Position numbers and translations under genes: made by a program. A DNA stretch of 64,000 nt, from positions 124,001 to 188,000 of the forward strand of contig NZ_QQTO01000019.1 of the NCBI RefSeq assembly GCF_003351345.1, in the 5' to 3' direction. This document shows, one piece after another, positions 38,957-47,239 of this stretch. The stretch is from Allobosea caraganae (GTDB taxonomy: Bacteria; Pseudomonadota; Alphaproteobacteria; Rhizobiales; Beijerinckiaceae). Within the stretch, counting starts at the first letter, position 1. Each line of letters starts with the position of its first letter. The notes under the pieces were generated by a model. That model was not told the origin of the DNA, ran no database searches, and saw only the letters and a list, made by a program, of their open reading frames with translations.

Positions 38957-39040
38957 TTAACGGCTTTTAACGGGTCGCATGCGCAGGGCGCATATCTCGC
39001 ATCTGCGAAGTGGTCTTCTCGCAAGTGCGAAGACGTATCA
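38957..39040 (+). promoter_or_regulatory. Triple 22-bp-period repeat array upstream of two mini-genes
   Basis: Three TCGCA repeats start at 38975, 38997 and 39019, exactly 22 bases apart. The second and third are complete dyads TCGCA-N2-TGCGA; the first reads TCGCATGCGC. Just before them lie two TTAACGG copies 10 bases apart (38957 and 38967). Two-helical-turn spacing indicates cooperative protein binding on one face of the DNA. The 299-base gap between pepP and the small gene at 39107 otherwise shows no gene. Confidence 0.6.
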
Positions 39041-39106
39041 CTTAAGTCTCATAAGAGAACGAGGAAGCGACCGGGACTGTCCTTCGTTTCAAGAGGAGAT
39101 GGACCT

Positions 39107-39322
39107 GTGACCTATGTGCTGAATGCCCCTGCCGGGCTTGCTGCCAAGCCGGCCAATCTCAAGGGCCTGACCTTCTGGCAGCGCGTCTATGCGGCGATGA
39201 TCGAGAGTCGCCGTCGTGCCGCCATCCGCGAGCTGCGCGCTTATTCCTACCTCATCAAGGAGGCGGAACTGGTGCTCGGCGACGCGCAAGACAAAACCGC
39301 CTCGCTTCCGTTCAACCGCTGA
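39107..39322 (+). CDS. Small conserved-looking basic protein, 71 residues
   Basis: From GTG 39107, behind AGGAG, the product has 71 residues. The central part TFWQRVYAAMIESRRRAAIRELRAYSYLIKEAELVLGD is a predicted amphipathic, Arg-rich helix. It faintly resembles DUF1127 (short Arg-rich helix proteins) but lacks its usual ending. No function is recognised. The frame continues upstream to 38939, but those codons overlap the repeat array and look non-coding, so the GTG is preferred. It precedes a 42-residue gene by 47 bases, probably as one transcript. Confidence 0.65.
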   Translation: MTYVLNAPAGLAAKPANLKGLTFWQRVYAAMIESRRRAAIRELRAYSYLIKEAELVLGDAQDKTASLPFNR

Positions 39323-39369
39323 ATTCCGGCTGGCCTTCGGGCTCGCCACCTAACCCAGGGACAAAGACA

Positions 39370-39498
39370 ATGATCGCCATCATCAAGCACATCTTCGAGT
39401 GGGTCGTCGAGACCGCCGAGTTCACCTCGATCGTCTGGCACGAGGCCCGCGCCTTGCAGACCGAGGCGGAGCAGAAGTACGGCCATCTCGGCTTCTGA
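39370..39498 (+). CDS. 42-residue small protein
   Basis: ATG at 39370 opens a 42-codon frame ending TGA at 39498, preceded by AGGGACAAAG. The protein starts MIAIIKHIFEWVVETAEFTS, an amphipathic helix with a hydrophobic face, then VWHEARALQTEAEQKYGHLGF. Its codon use is like that of nearby real genes (GC-rich third positions: ATC, AAG, TTC, GAG). It lies 47 bases after the 71-residue gene. I do not recognise a family. Function unknown; possible membrane-surface or partner-binding peptide. Confidence 0.6.
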   Translation: MIAIIKHIFEWVVETAEFTSIVWHEARALQTEAEQKYGHLGF

Positions 39499-39565
39499 GC
39501 GGGACAGCGCGCTGCCCTAGGGAGCGCGCCACCTGCGGGCGCTTCGGCGCCCAGGAAAGCCTGGC

Positions 39566-40513
39566 CTATCGAAGGCGGCGCGCTCTCGGAGCTGCGCCGC
39601 CTTTTTTCATGACCAAGGTCGCCCAGCCTTCGCGCAGCGACTGGCGGGCCAGGAACAGGCCTTGGTGCCGGTAGACCGAAAGCACGCCGGCGACGTCCAT
39701 GGCGAGCAAGCCGGACAGGATCAGCGTGCCGTCATCCGCGAGAACCCGCGCGATCGACGGTGCCAGGCGCTTTAGCGGCCAGGCCAGGATATTGGCGAAG
39801 ACGAGGTCGAAATGGCCAGGACGGTTCGCCTTGGCGTGGCGCAGGCCCGGCGCGACGTAGAGGTCGAGCGCATGCGGCGCGTGGTTGACGCGGGCGTTAT
39901 GGGCCGCGACCTCGACCGCGATGGCGTCGATATCTCCGGCGACGACGCGCTGCTTGGTCTGCTTTGCCAGGGCGAGAGCCAGGATGCCGGTGCCGGTGCC
40001 GACATCGAGCCCATGGCGCGGCCGGCGCTTCTTCAGTTCGGCGTCGAGCGCCAGCAGGCAGCCGGCCGTGGTGCCGTGATGGCCGGTGCCGAAGGCGAGC
40101 GCGGCCTCGATCTCGATGCCGACATCGTTGACGCGGACGGTGTCGCGGTCATGCGCGCCATGGACGAGCACGCGCCCGGCGCGCACCGGCTTCAGGCCAT
40201 CAAGGCTGGCGGCGACCCAATCCTGCTGGTTGACCGTGGTGAAGGGCGTCGTGTCGATGACCTCGCCGACGATCGGCCTGAGCATGTCGCGCACGGCCTC
40301 CTCATCGGGATGCGTCGCGAAATAGATCTCGACCTTCCAGGGCGCATTTAGGGAGAGCGTGGTGACGCCGTCCTCGATCTCGAAGGCGGAGATCGCCGTT
40401 TCCGTGGGGTCGAAGACCTCGCCTAAAAGTTCAGTCAGCGCGCGCGCCTTGTCGCCGCTGGTCGAGAGTTCGAGCACGGTCGCAACCGTGGCGGGGAGAA
40501 GGCCTTCGCGCAT
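39566..40513 (-). CDS. prmA: Ribosomal protein L11 methyltransferase PrmA
   Basis: PrmA trimethylates ribosomal protein L11 using S-adenosylmethionine. The 315-residue protein has the N-terminal substrate-recognition domain and, from about residue 105, the PrmA block AGRVLVHGAHDRDTV, AFGTGHHGTTAGCLLAL near residue 135, the SAM-binding LDVGTGTGILALALAK near residue 165 and VFANILAWPLKRLAP near residue 235. Motif GTGHHGTT matches the family's typical GTGxHxTT. It runs against the two small genes and is followed by a VOC gene transcribed the other way. Confidence 0.94.
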   Translation of the reverse strand: MREGLLPATVATVLELSTSGDKARALTELLGEVFDPTETAISAFEIEDGVTTLSLNAPWKVEIYFATHPDEEAVRDMLRPIVGEVIDTTPFTTVNQQDWVAASLDGLKPVRAGRVLVHGAHDRDTVRVNDVGIEIEAALAFGTGHHGTTAGCLLALDAELKKRRPRHGLDVGTGTGILALALAKQTKQRVVAGDIDAIAVEVAAHNARVNHAPHALDLYVAPGLRHAKANRPGHFDLVFANILAWPLKRLAPSIARVLADDGTLILSGLLAMDVAGVLSVYRHQGLFLARQSLREGWATLVMKKGGAAPRARRLR

Positions 40514-40623
40514 GGGCGGGGATTAGCAGGGGAGAGCGCGAATGTCATTCGTTGTCAGCGGGTGGCTTGGCAAGACAGCCGCATCGCTTAGGCTGCCTGC
40601 ATCCTTTGCTGGAGACGCCCGTC

Positions 40624-41019
40624 ATGCTCTCGCATGTGAATATCGGCACGAATGATTTCGCGAAGTCCCTGCCGTTCTACTCGGCCGTGCTGACCGAGCT
40701 CGGGCATCGGCTGCGCTTTCACGAGGAAGGGGTATGGGCCGGTTGGCAGCAGCAGACCGGCGGGCGGCCACTCTTCATCGTGGCCAGGCCCTTCGACGGC
40801 AAGGCGGCGAGCGTTGGCAACGGCCAGATGATCGCGCTGCTGGCAGGCGACCGGGCGACGGTCGATCGCTGCCATGCGACGGCGCTGGCGAATGGCGGGA
40901 GTTGCGAGGGCCCGCCGGGCCTGCGGCCGCACTATCACGACAACTATTACGGCGCGTATGTCCGCGATCCCGAGGGCAACAAGCTCTGCGTCTGCTGCCA
41001 TGAGGCGGAAGACGGCTGA
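40624..41019 (+). CDS. VOC (glyoxalase-fold) protein
   Basis: The 131-residue product has the vicinal-oxygen-chelate pattern: LSHVNIGTNDFAKSLPFYSAVLTELG at the N-terminus, and YGAYVRDPEGNKLCVCCHE at the C-terminus, with His and Glu positions of the fold's metal site (His4 in SHVNIG; Glu near 118 in DPEGN). The start is chosen at 40624 because it begins directly before the conserved LSHVNIG. Likely a lactoylglutathione-lyase-like or bleomycin-resistance-like protein; substrate unknown. Confidence 0.88.
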   Translation: MLSHVNIGTNDFAKSLPFYSAVLTELGHRLRFHEEGVWAGWQQQTGGRPLFIVARPFDGKAASVGNGQMIALLAGDRATVDRCHATALANGGSCEGPPGLRPHYHDNYYGAYVRDPEGNKLCVCCHEAEDG

Positions 41020-41030
41020 GCTTCGCAGCG

Positions 41031-41465
41031 TCAAGCAGTCGGGGCCGCCAGGTCCTTCGTCATGAAGAAGCGCGTCGCGCCCGGGTTCGGCGTGATCTCG
41101 CCAAAAACCTGCCAACCGTGGCGCTTGTAGAAATCCGGCGCCTGGAAGCTGATCGTATAGAGCACGGCCTTGTTGCAGCCGCGGTTGCGCGCTTCATCCT
41201 CGGCCATCTTGAGGATGCGCGTCCCGAGGCCAGAGCCGCGCAGGCTCTTCGGCAGGTAGAACAAGTTGATGAAGAGCAGGCCCATCGAGCTGCGGCCGAG
41301 CAGGCCGCCGACGAACCTGCCGTCCTGATCCTTGATCGCAATGGTCAGAGGTTTGCCATCGCCGGCGCCGCCCATTTCCTTGTTGTAGCCGGTCAGGCCG
41401 TCAGTGATCACCGTCTGGAACTCGGGATCGACGGTATCGGTCAGGTCGACGGTGTAGTCGGGCAT
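41031..41465 (-). CDS. GNAT family N-acetyltransferase
   Basis: The 144-residue protein has the acetyl-CoA loop LRGSGLGTRILKMAEDEA near residue 75 and an upstream strand VGGLLGRSSMGLLFINLFYLP, the GNAT core. FYKRHGWQVFGEI near residue 113 is the terminal helix-strand pattern. The start at 41465 (MPDYTVDLTD) is preferred over a longer, Arg-rich one. The acceptor is unknown. It converges on the VOC gene, 11 bases between stops. Confidence 0.88.
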   Translation of the reverse strand: MPDYTVDLTDTVDPEFQTVITDGLTGYNKEMGGAGDGKPLTIAIKDQDGRFVGGLLGRSSMGLLFINLFYLPKSLRGSGLGTRILKMAEDEARNRGCNKAVLYTISFQAPDFYKRHGWQVFGEITPNPGATRFFMTKDLAAPTA

Positions 41466-41593
41466 CGGCTGATATCCTCGGCTCGCCGGCCGGTCCCGCA
41501 TGGACCGGCTCGAGCGATGGGAGGCTCATAGTCGATTGGAAAGTGGGTGTATCGGCGCCGCGGACATACCGGGCGTGCCGGCCGGCTCGTCGG

Positions 41594-41890
41594 CTATTCG
41601 GCTGCCGGTTGGAAGGCGAGATCAGGCGCTGGAATCAGGGCGATCACATGCTTTGCCATGTCGGCGGCGACTTCCGGGTCGGCTCTCAATTCACTCGGCG
41701 TGCGCGGGCGTGGAATCGGCTTGCCATCCTCGGACATCGTGTCCATCCAAAGCGCGATGGCTTCGGGTGCATTCGCGAGAGCTTCATCAAGCGTGTCGCC
41801 CGCCGAGAAGCAGCCGGGCAAATCCGGGAACCAGACGCCCACGGCGTGGTCTGGCCCTGCATCTTCGATGATGGCGACGTAATGGGTCAT
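41594..41890 (-). CDS. hicB: HicB-type antitoxin
   Basis: The 98-residue protein starts MTHYVAIIEDAGPDHAVGVWFPDLPGC, the HicB partial RNase H fold, followed by SAGDTLDEALANAPEAIALWMD, the HicB-like helix. It ends with a short tail without an obvious helix-turn-helix, so DNA binding may come from another part. It follows the toxin gene hicA with a one-base gap (TGA-C-ATG), the usual toxin-first order. A 128-base gap to the GNAT gene downstream shows no gene. Confidence 0.9.
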   Translation of the reverse strand: MTHYVAIIEDAGPDHAVGVWFPDLPGCFSAGDTLDEALANAPEAIALWMDTMSEDGKPIPRPRTPSELRADPEVAADMAKHVIALIPAPDLAFQPAAE

Positions 41891-41891
41891 G

Positions 41892-42086
41892 TCAGTCGCG
41901 CGGCCAGCCTGCCTGCTTGTAGATCTTCAACACGAGGCCGGGGCCGAAGCTCTTCTTCGGATGCGGCACGACGATAGTGTCACGGACGCCCGGCTTTTTG
42001 AAGACGTGGTGCGAACCTGCGACACGCATGCACTGCCAGCCCTCGCGTTCGAGGCGGCGAATGATGTCGCTGCTGTTGTTGAGCAT
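41892..42086 (-). CDS. hicA: HicA-type mRNA interferase toxin
   Basis: From ATG 42086 the product has 64 residues, typical of HicA: SSDIIRRLEREGWQCMRVAGSHHVFKKPG, with the catalytic His in GSHHVF, then TIVVPHPKKSFGPGLVLKIYKQAGW. An upstream ATG at 42113 adds nine residues without family support; GAGG is placed correctly for 42086. HicA is a dsRBD-fold ribonuclease neutralised by HicB. Residues look intact. The 99-base gap before uvrD has no gene. Confidence 0.9.
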   Translation of the reverse strand: MLNNSSDIIRRLEREGWQCMRVAGSHHVFKKPGVRDTIVVPHPKKSFGPGLVLKIYKQAGWPRD

Positions 42087-42185
42087 TTGTGCCTCGGACG
42101 AATCGAACGGCACATAATTAATCGCAGATGGTTGTTTCCCCCTCCGGGAAAATGAACCTCATTATCCCGTATCGAAGGCTCGAAC

Positions 42186-44585
42186 CTACCCCGCCTTCTG
42201 CACAAAGCTATCCAGCACCATCTTCCGCCCGGCCTTGTCGAAATCGACTGTCAGCTTGTTGCCGTCGACGCTCGCCACCGAGCCGGGGCCGAACTTGATG
42301 TGGAAGACGCGGGCTCCGGTGTCGAAGGCCGAGGTTCCCGTCGATTTCGCGGTGAGCTCGCCCTCGATCAGCAGCGGGCCGCGCTGGCGGTTGCCGCCGC
42401 CCTGGCCGAAGCCTCGGCCGCTCTCCGAGAAGCCCGAGCCGGATTTGGCCTTGTTCTCCTGCGCGCGCTGCCAGCCCGGCGTGTTGTAGCTGGAGCCAAA
42501 ACTCTCCATGCGGTCGAAGCGCGAGGCGCCGTAGCCGCCCTGGCTATAGACCGAGGGCGCCTGCACCACCTCGACATGCTCCTCTGGCAACTCGTCGACG
42601 AAGCGGCTCGGCAGGCTCGATTGCCAGAGGCCGTGGATGCGGCGGTTCGAGGCGAAAAGCAGCTTCAGCCGCTTGCGGGCGCGGGTCAGGCCGACATGGG
42701 CGAGGCGGCGCTCCTCCTCCAGCCCGGCGCGGCCGTTTTCGTCCAAGGCGCGCTGGCTTGGGAACAGGCCTTCCTCCCAGCCGGGCAGGAAGACCGTGTC
42801 GAATTCCAGACCCTTGGCGGCGTGCAGCGTCATGATCGAGACGCGGGCCTCGGCCTCGCCGCCATCGGCGTCCATCACCAGCGAGACGTGCTCGAGGAAG
42901 GCCGGCAGGTCGGCGAACTCGTCGAGCGAGCGGACCAGCTCCTTGAGGTTCTCCAGACGGCCGGCAGCGTCGGCCGAGCGGTCCTTCTGCCACATCTCGG
43001 TATAGCCGGATTCCTCCAGCACCAGTTCGGCCAGCTCGCCCTGCTTCATGTGCTCGACACGGGCCGTCCAGCGGGCGAAGGCCTCAACCAGCTCGCGCAG
43101 GGAGGTGCGGGCCTTGGGCTTCAGCTCCTCGGTTTCGACCACGGCGCGCGCCGCCTGCAGCAGCGAAAGCTGCGTGGCGCGGGCGTGGTTGTGCAGGAGC
43201 TGGATGGTGGCATCGCCCAGCCCGCGCTTGGGCACGTTGACGATGCGCTCGAAGGCGAGGTCGTCGGTCTGGCTGACGACGCAGCGCAGATAGGCGAGCG
43301 CATCGCGGATTTCGGCGCGCTCGTAGAAGCGCGGGCCGCCAATCACCTTGTAGGGCACGCCGACATGGACGAAGCGCTCCTCGATCTCGCGCATCTGGGC
43401 GGAGATGCGCACGAGGATGGCGACCTCGGCAAGGTTCTCGCCCTTGCTCTGCATCGACTCGATCTCGTCGCTGATCAGGCGGGCCTCTTCCTGGCTGTCC
43501 CAGGCGCCGGTGATGGTGACCTTCTCGCCCAGTTCGTCCTCGGTGCGCAGGGTCTTGCCGAGCCGGCCCTCGTTGCGGGCGATCAGTTTCGAGGCGGTGG
43601 CGAGGATATGGCCGGTCGAGCGATAGTTGCGCTCGAGCCTGACGACGACAGCGCCTGGAAAATCGTGCTCGAAGCGCAGGATGTTGTCCACTTCCGCGCC
43701 CCGCCAGCCATAGATCGACTGGTCGTCGTCGCCGACGCAGGCGATGTTGCGCCGGCCCTGCGCCAGCAGCCGCAGCCAGAGATACTGGGCGGTGTTGGTG
43801 TCCTGGTATTCGTCGACCAGGATGTAGCGGAAGCGCTCGTGATAGGTCGCGAGCACGTCGGCATGGTCGCGAAACAGCGTCAGGCAGTGCAGCAGCAGGT
43901 CGCCGAAATCGACGGCGTTCAGCGTCTTCAGCCGGTCCTGATAGGCAGCGTAGAGCACGCCGCCCTTGCCGTTGGCGAAGACGGCGGCCTCGCCCGGCGG
44001 CACGTCCTTGGGGCTAAGGCCGCGATTCTTCCAGCTGTCGATGAAGCCCGCCAGCATGCGGCCGGGCCAGCGCTTCTCGTCGATATCGGCGGCTGTGATC
44101 ACCTGCTTCATCAGGCGGATCTGGTCGTCGGTGTCGAGGATGGTGAAGTCCGAGCGCAGGTCGAGCAGCTCGGCATGGCGGCGCAGGATCTTCGCCGAGA
44201 TCGAGTGGAAGGTGCCGAGCCAGGGCATGCCCTCGGCTACGGGGCCGACGAGATGGGCGACACGCTCCTTCATCTCGCGCGCGGCCTTGTTGGTGAAGGT
44301 CACCGAGAGGATCTGCGAGGGATAGGCGCGGTTGGTCGCGATCAGATGGGCGATGCGGGTGGTCAGCACGCGGGTCTTGCCGGTGCCAGCGCCGGCCAGC
44401 ACGAGGACCGGACCGTCCGTCGCCTCGACCGCCTGCCGCTGCTCTGGGTTCAGGCCCGCGAGATAGCCGGCCGCCGGCTGCGCGGCAGCGCGCGCGGCGA
44501 GGCCACCGGGACGGGGCAGGGGGGCAGAGGTGAAGGTCTCGTCGCTCAAAGCTTCAGTCGCTGATCGTGATTCGTTCCGGGTCAA
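42186..44585 (-). CDS. uvrD: ATP-dependent DNA helicase UvrD/PcrA
   Basis: A superfamily I 3'-5' helicase for nucleotide excision and mismatch repair, 799 residues. Motifs: Q motif LNPEQRQAVEATDGP near residue 45, Walker A LAGAGTGKTRVLTTRI near residue 62, Walker B DEYQDTN near residue 252, VGDDDQSIYGWRGAEV near residue 280, VRLERNYRST near residue 315, TLHAAKGLEFDTVFLPGWEEGLFP near residue 585 and VGLTRARKRL near residue 630. The C-terminal tail ends with a Tudor-like segment typical of PcrA. No ATG precedes the first motifs: the possible starts are TTG 44585 (taken) or TTG 44549. It is divergent from aidB with 78 bases between. Confidence 0.93.
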   Translation of the reverse strand: MTRNESRSATEALSDETFTSAPLPRPGGLAARAAAQPAAGYLAGLNPEQRQAVEATDGPVLVLAGAGTGKTRVLTTRIAHLIATNRAYPSQILSVTFTNKAAREMKERVAHLVGPVAEGMPWLGTFHSISAKILRRHAELLDLRSDFTILDTDDQIRLMKQVITAADIDEKRWPGRMLAGFIDSWKNRGLSPKDVPPGEAAVFANGKGGVLYAAYQDRLKTLNAVDFGDLLLHCLTLFRDHADVLATYHERFRYILVDEYQDTNTAQYLWLRLLAQGRRNIACVGDDDQSIYGWRGAEVDNILRFEHDFPGAVVVRLERNYRSTGHILATASKLIARNEGRLGKTLRTEDELGEKVTITGAWDSQEEARLISDEIESMQSKGENLAEVAILVRISAQMREIEERFVHVGVPYKVIGGPRFYERAEIRDALAYLRCVVSQTDDLAFERIVNVPKRGLGDATIQLLHNHARATQLSLLQAARAVVETEELKPKARTSLRELVEAFARWTARVEHMKQGELAELVLEESGYTEMWQKDRSADAAGRLENLKELVRSLDEFADLPAFLEHVSLVMDADGGEAEARVSIMTLHAAKGLEFDTVFLPGWEEGLFPSQRALDENGRAGLEEERRLAHVGLTRARKRLKLLFASNRRIHGLWQSSLPSRFVDELPEEHVEVVQAPSVYSQGGYGASRFDRMESFGSSYNTPGWQRAQENKAKSGSGFSESGRGFGQGGGNRQRGPLLIEGELTAKSTGTSAFDTGARVFHIKFGPGSVASVDGNKLTVDFDKAGRKMVLDSFVQKAG

Positions 44586-44663
44586 TATAGGGTGTTGCGC
44601 TGCAGATTGCTGGATAAGCCGGTTGGGCGTTGAATGCTCGGCGAATCGTCAGGATGCGCAGCG

Positions 44664-46319
44664 ATGAATGTGGATATCGCCACCCGCTATTCGAGCCATG
44701 AGGCGACCAACCAGGTTCCCATACTGGCCGATTACGACGCCTTCGGGGCCGACCCGGTGCTGACCGCGGCCATCGCGGCCTTCGATGCCGATTGGGCCGG
44801 CGACCGGCTGCACGAGGCGGGGCGCGCCGTCGGCTCGGCCAGGGTGCAGGAACTGGCCCGACTGGCCAATCGTTTCACGCCGGAACTCAGGGCTTTCGAT
44901 CGCTTCGGCAACCGCATCGACCAGGTCGAGTTCCATCCGGCCTGGCACGAGCTGATGGAGCTTGCGATCGGCCATGAGACGCATGCGCTGGCCTGGAACC
45001 AGCCGGGGCCGGGGGCGCAGGTGGCGCGTGCGGCGCTGTCCTATCTCTGGAGCCAGGGCGAGAGCGGCATCTGCTGCCCGCTCAGCATGACCTATGCGGC
45101 GATCCCCATCCTGAAGCAGGAGCCGGACCTCTGGGCGCATTGGGGGCCGCTCGTCTCCTCCAACCGCTACGACCGGCGCCAGATGGCATCGGGAGCCAAG
45201 ACCGGCGCGACTGTCGGCACGGCGATGACGGAGAAGCAGGGCGGCTCGGACTTGCGCCAGACCCAGACCGTGGCGGAAGACAATGGCGACGGCACCTGGT
45301 CGCTGACCGGGCATAAATGGTTCTTCTCGGTGCCGCACTCGGATGTGTTCCTGACGCTGGCGCGGACAGCGGAGGGCATCTCCTGCTTCGTCGTGCCGGG
45401 CTGGCTGCCGGATGGCACGCGCAACGGGATTGCGATCCAGCGGCTGAAGGACAAGTGCGGCAACCGCTCGAATGCCTCCTCCGAGGTCGAGTTCCGCGGC
45501 GCGATCGGCCAGATGATCGGCGAGCCGGGCCGGGGCTTGCGCACCGGACTCTCGATGAACCAGGGCTCGCGGCTCGACATCGCCGCAGCTTCGGCCGGGC
45601 AGATGCGGCTGGCGGTCTCACTGGCGGCGCATCACGCACAGCATCGGCGCGCCTTCCAACGGGCACTGATCGACCAGCCGATCATGCAGAACGTCATCGC
45701 CGATCTTGCGATCGAGGCGGAGGCCGCCGCCTGGCTCGCCTTCCGGCTCTTCGCCGCGGTGGACCGGCAGGAGGGCAGCGAGAGCGAGCGGCTGCTGGCC
45801 CGGATCGGCGCGCCGATCGCGAAATACTGGGTGGCGAAGCGCACGCCGGCCGTGGTGGTCGAGGCGCTGGAATGCCATGGCGGCAACGGCTTCATCGAGG
45901 AGAACCCGATGGCGCGACTCTACCGCGAGGCGCCACTGAACAGCGTTTGGGAAGGCTCGGGCAACGTGATCTGCCTGGACGTGCTGCGCTCGCTGGAGCG
46001 CGAGCCGGGTTCGCTGCCGGCGCTGCTCGACGAGATGCGCGAGGCGGAGGGCGAAGACCGGCGCTACGATGCGCGGCTTGCGGCGCTGGAGGCGGAGATT
46101 GGCGAGATGGCGCGCAACGAGGGGCAGGCGCGGCGGCTGGTCGAGCGGCTGGCACTGATGCTGCAAGGCTCGCTGCTGTTGCGCCACGCGCCGGCCGCTG
46201 TGGCGGACGGGTTCATCGCGACGCGGCTGGAGGGGCGATGGGCCGGGCATTTCGGCGACTTGCCAGCCTCGGTCGATGCGGGTGCGCTGGCGAGAAGGGC
46301 TGTGCCGATGACGAGCTAG
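44664..46319 (+). CDS. aidB: Acyl-CoA dehydrogenase-like protein of the AidB family
   Basis: The 551-residue flavoprotein matches AidB, the alkylation-response member of the acyl-CoA dehydrogenase superfamily: an N-terminal TRYSSHEATNQVPIL segment, LPMTYA-like acyl-CoA-dehydrogenase motifs in GICCPLSMTYAAIPIL, TEKQGGSDLRQTQT near residue 190, FEENPMARLYREAP-like segment and LYREAPLNSVWEGSGNVICLDVLR in pieces near residue 415. The usual length is about 540. It lies divergently beside uvrD, both linked to DNA damage. The exact activity of AidB proteins is unsettled: DNA binding and repair protection are proposed. ATG 44664 follows AGGA at a good distance. Confidence 0.88.
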   Translation: MNVDIATRYSSHEATNQVPILADYDAFGADPVLTAAIAAFDADWAGDRLHEAGRAVGSARVQELARLANRFTPELRAFDRFGNRIDQVEFHPAWHELMELAIGHETHALAWNQPGPGAQVARAALSYLWSQGESGICCPLSMTYAAIPILKQEPDLWAHWGPLVSSNRYDRRQMASGAKTGATVGTAMTEKQGGSDLRQTQTVAEDNGDGTWSLTGHKWFFSVPHSDVFLTLARTAEGISCFVVPGWLPDGTRNGIAIQRLKDKCGNRSNASSEVEFRGAIGQMIGEPGRGLRTGLSMNQGSRLDIAAASAGQMRLAVSLAAHHAQHRRAFQRALIDQPIMQNVIADLAIEAEAAAWLAFRLFAAVDRQEGSESERLLARIGAPIAKYWVAKRTPAVVVEALECHGGNGFIEENPMARLYREAPLNSVWEGSGNVICLDVLRSLEREPGSLPALLDEMREAEGEDRRYDARLAALEAEIGEMARNEGQARRLVERLALMLQGSLLLRHAPAAVADGFIATRLEGRWAGHFGDLPASVDAGALARRAVPMTS

Positions 46320-46326
46320 CGCGGGT

Positions 46327-46361
46327 GCCCTCTCCCGGAGGGAGAGGGTTGGGTGAGGGGT
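46327..46361. repeat. REP-type palindrome
   Basis: CCCTCTCCCGGAGGGAGAGGG is a near-perfect dyad followed by TTGGGTGAGGG, the same GGGTGAGGG end seen in other REP families of Hyphomicrobiales. It starts seven bases after the aidB stop and may serve as terminator. The gap to msrB (46320-46620) holds no gene. Confidence 0.7.
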
Positions 46362-46436
46362 CGGCCCTTTGACCTGCAAGGCGAAAAGCTCACCGCAGCC
46401 GCGCTTCAATCGGAGAACGGCCTACACCTCACCCTG

Positions 46437-46601
46437 CCCTCTCCTTACAGGCAGGGCGATCGCATATGGAAAAAGCCGGCTCTTGCGACCGGAATCGGAA
46501 CGGGAACAAAACCGAATCGAAGCGCGAAGGTTGCGCTACTCCGACAGGCAATGTTCCCCTTTCCTTCTCCATATGCGATCGCCCTGCCTTACAGGAGAGG
46601 G
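46437..46601. repeat. Inverted repeat pair, 34-bp arms
   Basis: CCCTCTCCTTACAGGCAGGG continuing with CGATCGCATATGGA (46437-46470) is matched in reverse by TCCATATGCGATCGCCCTGC continuing to GGAGAGGG (46568-46601), with few differences. Between them are about 97 bases with no gene. The unit looks like a single mobile palindromic element with its own unique core. Confidence 0.7.
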
Positions 46602-46620
46602 TTCCCCGCGCTCGATCCGG

Positions 46621-47067
46621 CTAGGCCGAGGCGGTCTCCGGCGCGAAATCCATCGCCACGCCGTTCATGCAGTAGCGCAGACCGGACGGCGGCGGGCCGT
46701 CGGGGAAGACGTGGCCGAGATGGCCGCCGCAATTGGCGCAGTGCACCTCGACGCGGCGCATGCCGTAGCTGTTGTCCTCGGTCGTGCCGACCGCGCCCTC
46801 GAGCGGCTGGTCGAAGCTCGGCCAGCCCGTGCCGCTCTCGAATTTCGTGCCGGCCTTGAACAAGGGGTTGCCGCAGCCGGCGCAGGAGAAGCTGCCGGCG
46901 CGCTTCTCGTAGTTCAGCGCGCAGGAGCCGGCACGCTCGGTGCCATGGCCGCGCAGCACCTGGTACTGCTCCGGCGTCAGCTTCGCGCGCCATTCCGCGT
47001 CGGTGAGCTTGAACGGAAAATCCTCAGTCTTCGCTGCGCTGCCGCCGAACATGTCCATCAGGCCCAT
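46621..47067 (-). CDS. msrB: Peptide-methionine (R)-S-oxide reductase MsrB
   Basis: MsrB reduces R-methionine sulfoxide in proteins. From ATG 47067 the product has 148 residues: it is chosen over 47073 because AGGAG is seven bases before 47067 but only one before 47073. Motifs: RGHGTERAGSCALN near residue 40, two zinc-binding CxxC pairs (CAGC near residue 61, CANC near residue 110), GHLGHVFPDG near residue 115 and the catalytic Cys in LRYCMNGVAM near residue 133. It is complete and probably cytosolic. Confidence 0.93.
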   Translation of the reverse strand: MGLMDMFGGSAAKTEDFPFKLTDAEWRAKLTPEQYQVLRGHGTERAGSCALNYEKRAGSFSCAGCGNPLFKAGTKFESGTGWPSFDQPLEGAVGTTEDNSYGMRRVEVHCANCGGHLGHVFPDGPPPSGLRYCMNGVAMDFAPETASA

Positions 47068-47171
47068 CGCCATTCTCCTGTTCTATCCGCGGGGGAATAT
47101 GGGGATCGTCCTGCCATGAGTCAGCCCCCGCCGAGAGCTTTCACCTCACGAAGCCGTTGGCGGCATCGTCC

Positions 47172-47189
47172 GCGTCACCCAACCGTCAT
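47172..47189 (+). promoter_or_regulatory. Pho-box-like site upstream of btaA
   Basis: GCGTCAC, four bases, CCGTCAT gives two direct 7-mers with the 11-base period of the PhoB consensus (CTGTCAY-N4-CTGTCAY), five and six positions matching. It ends 50 bases before btaA, and a CCGACT/AGTCGG stem follows at 47190-47206. Since betaine-lipid synthesis is a known phosphate-starvation response, the site fits its gene. Confidence 0.5.
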
Positions 47190-47239
47190 CCGACTCCTCT
47201 AGTCGGCTCGCCATCGCAACGAGCCGCGCGAGGGCTTTG

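Noticed and set aside
38939..39106. Longer start for the 71-residue protein
   Set aside because: It would place coding sequence through the 22-bp repeat array, has no start signal, and the GTG at 39107 has AGGAG.
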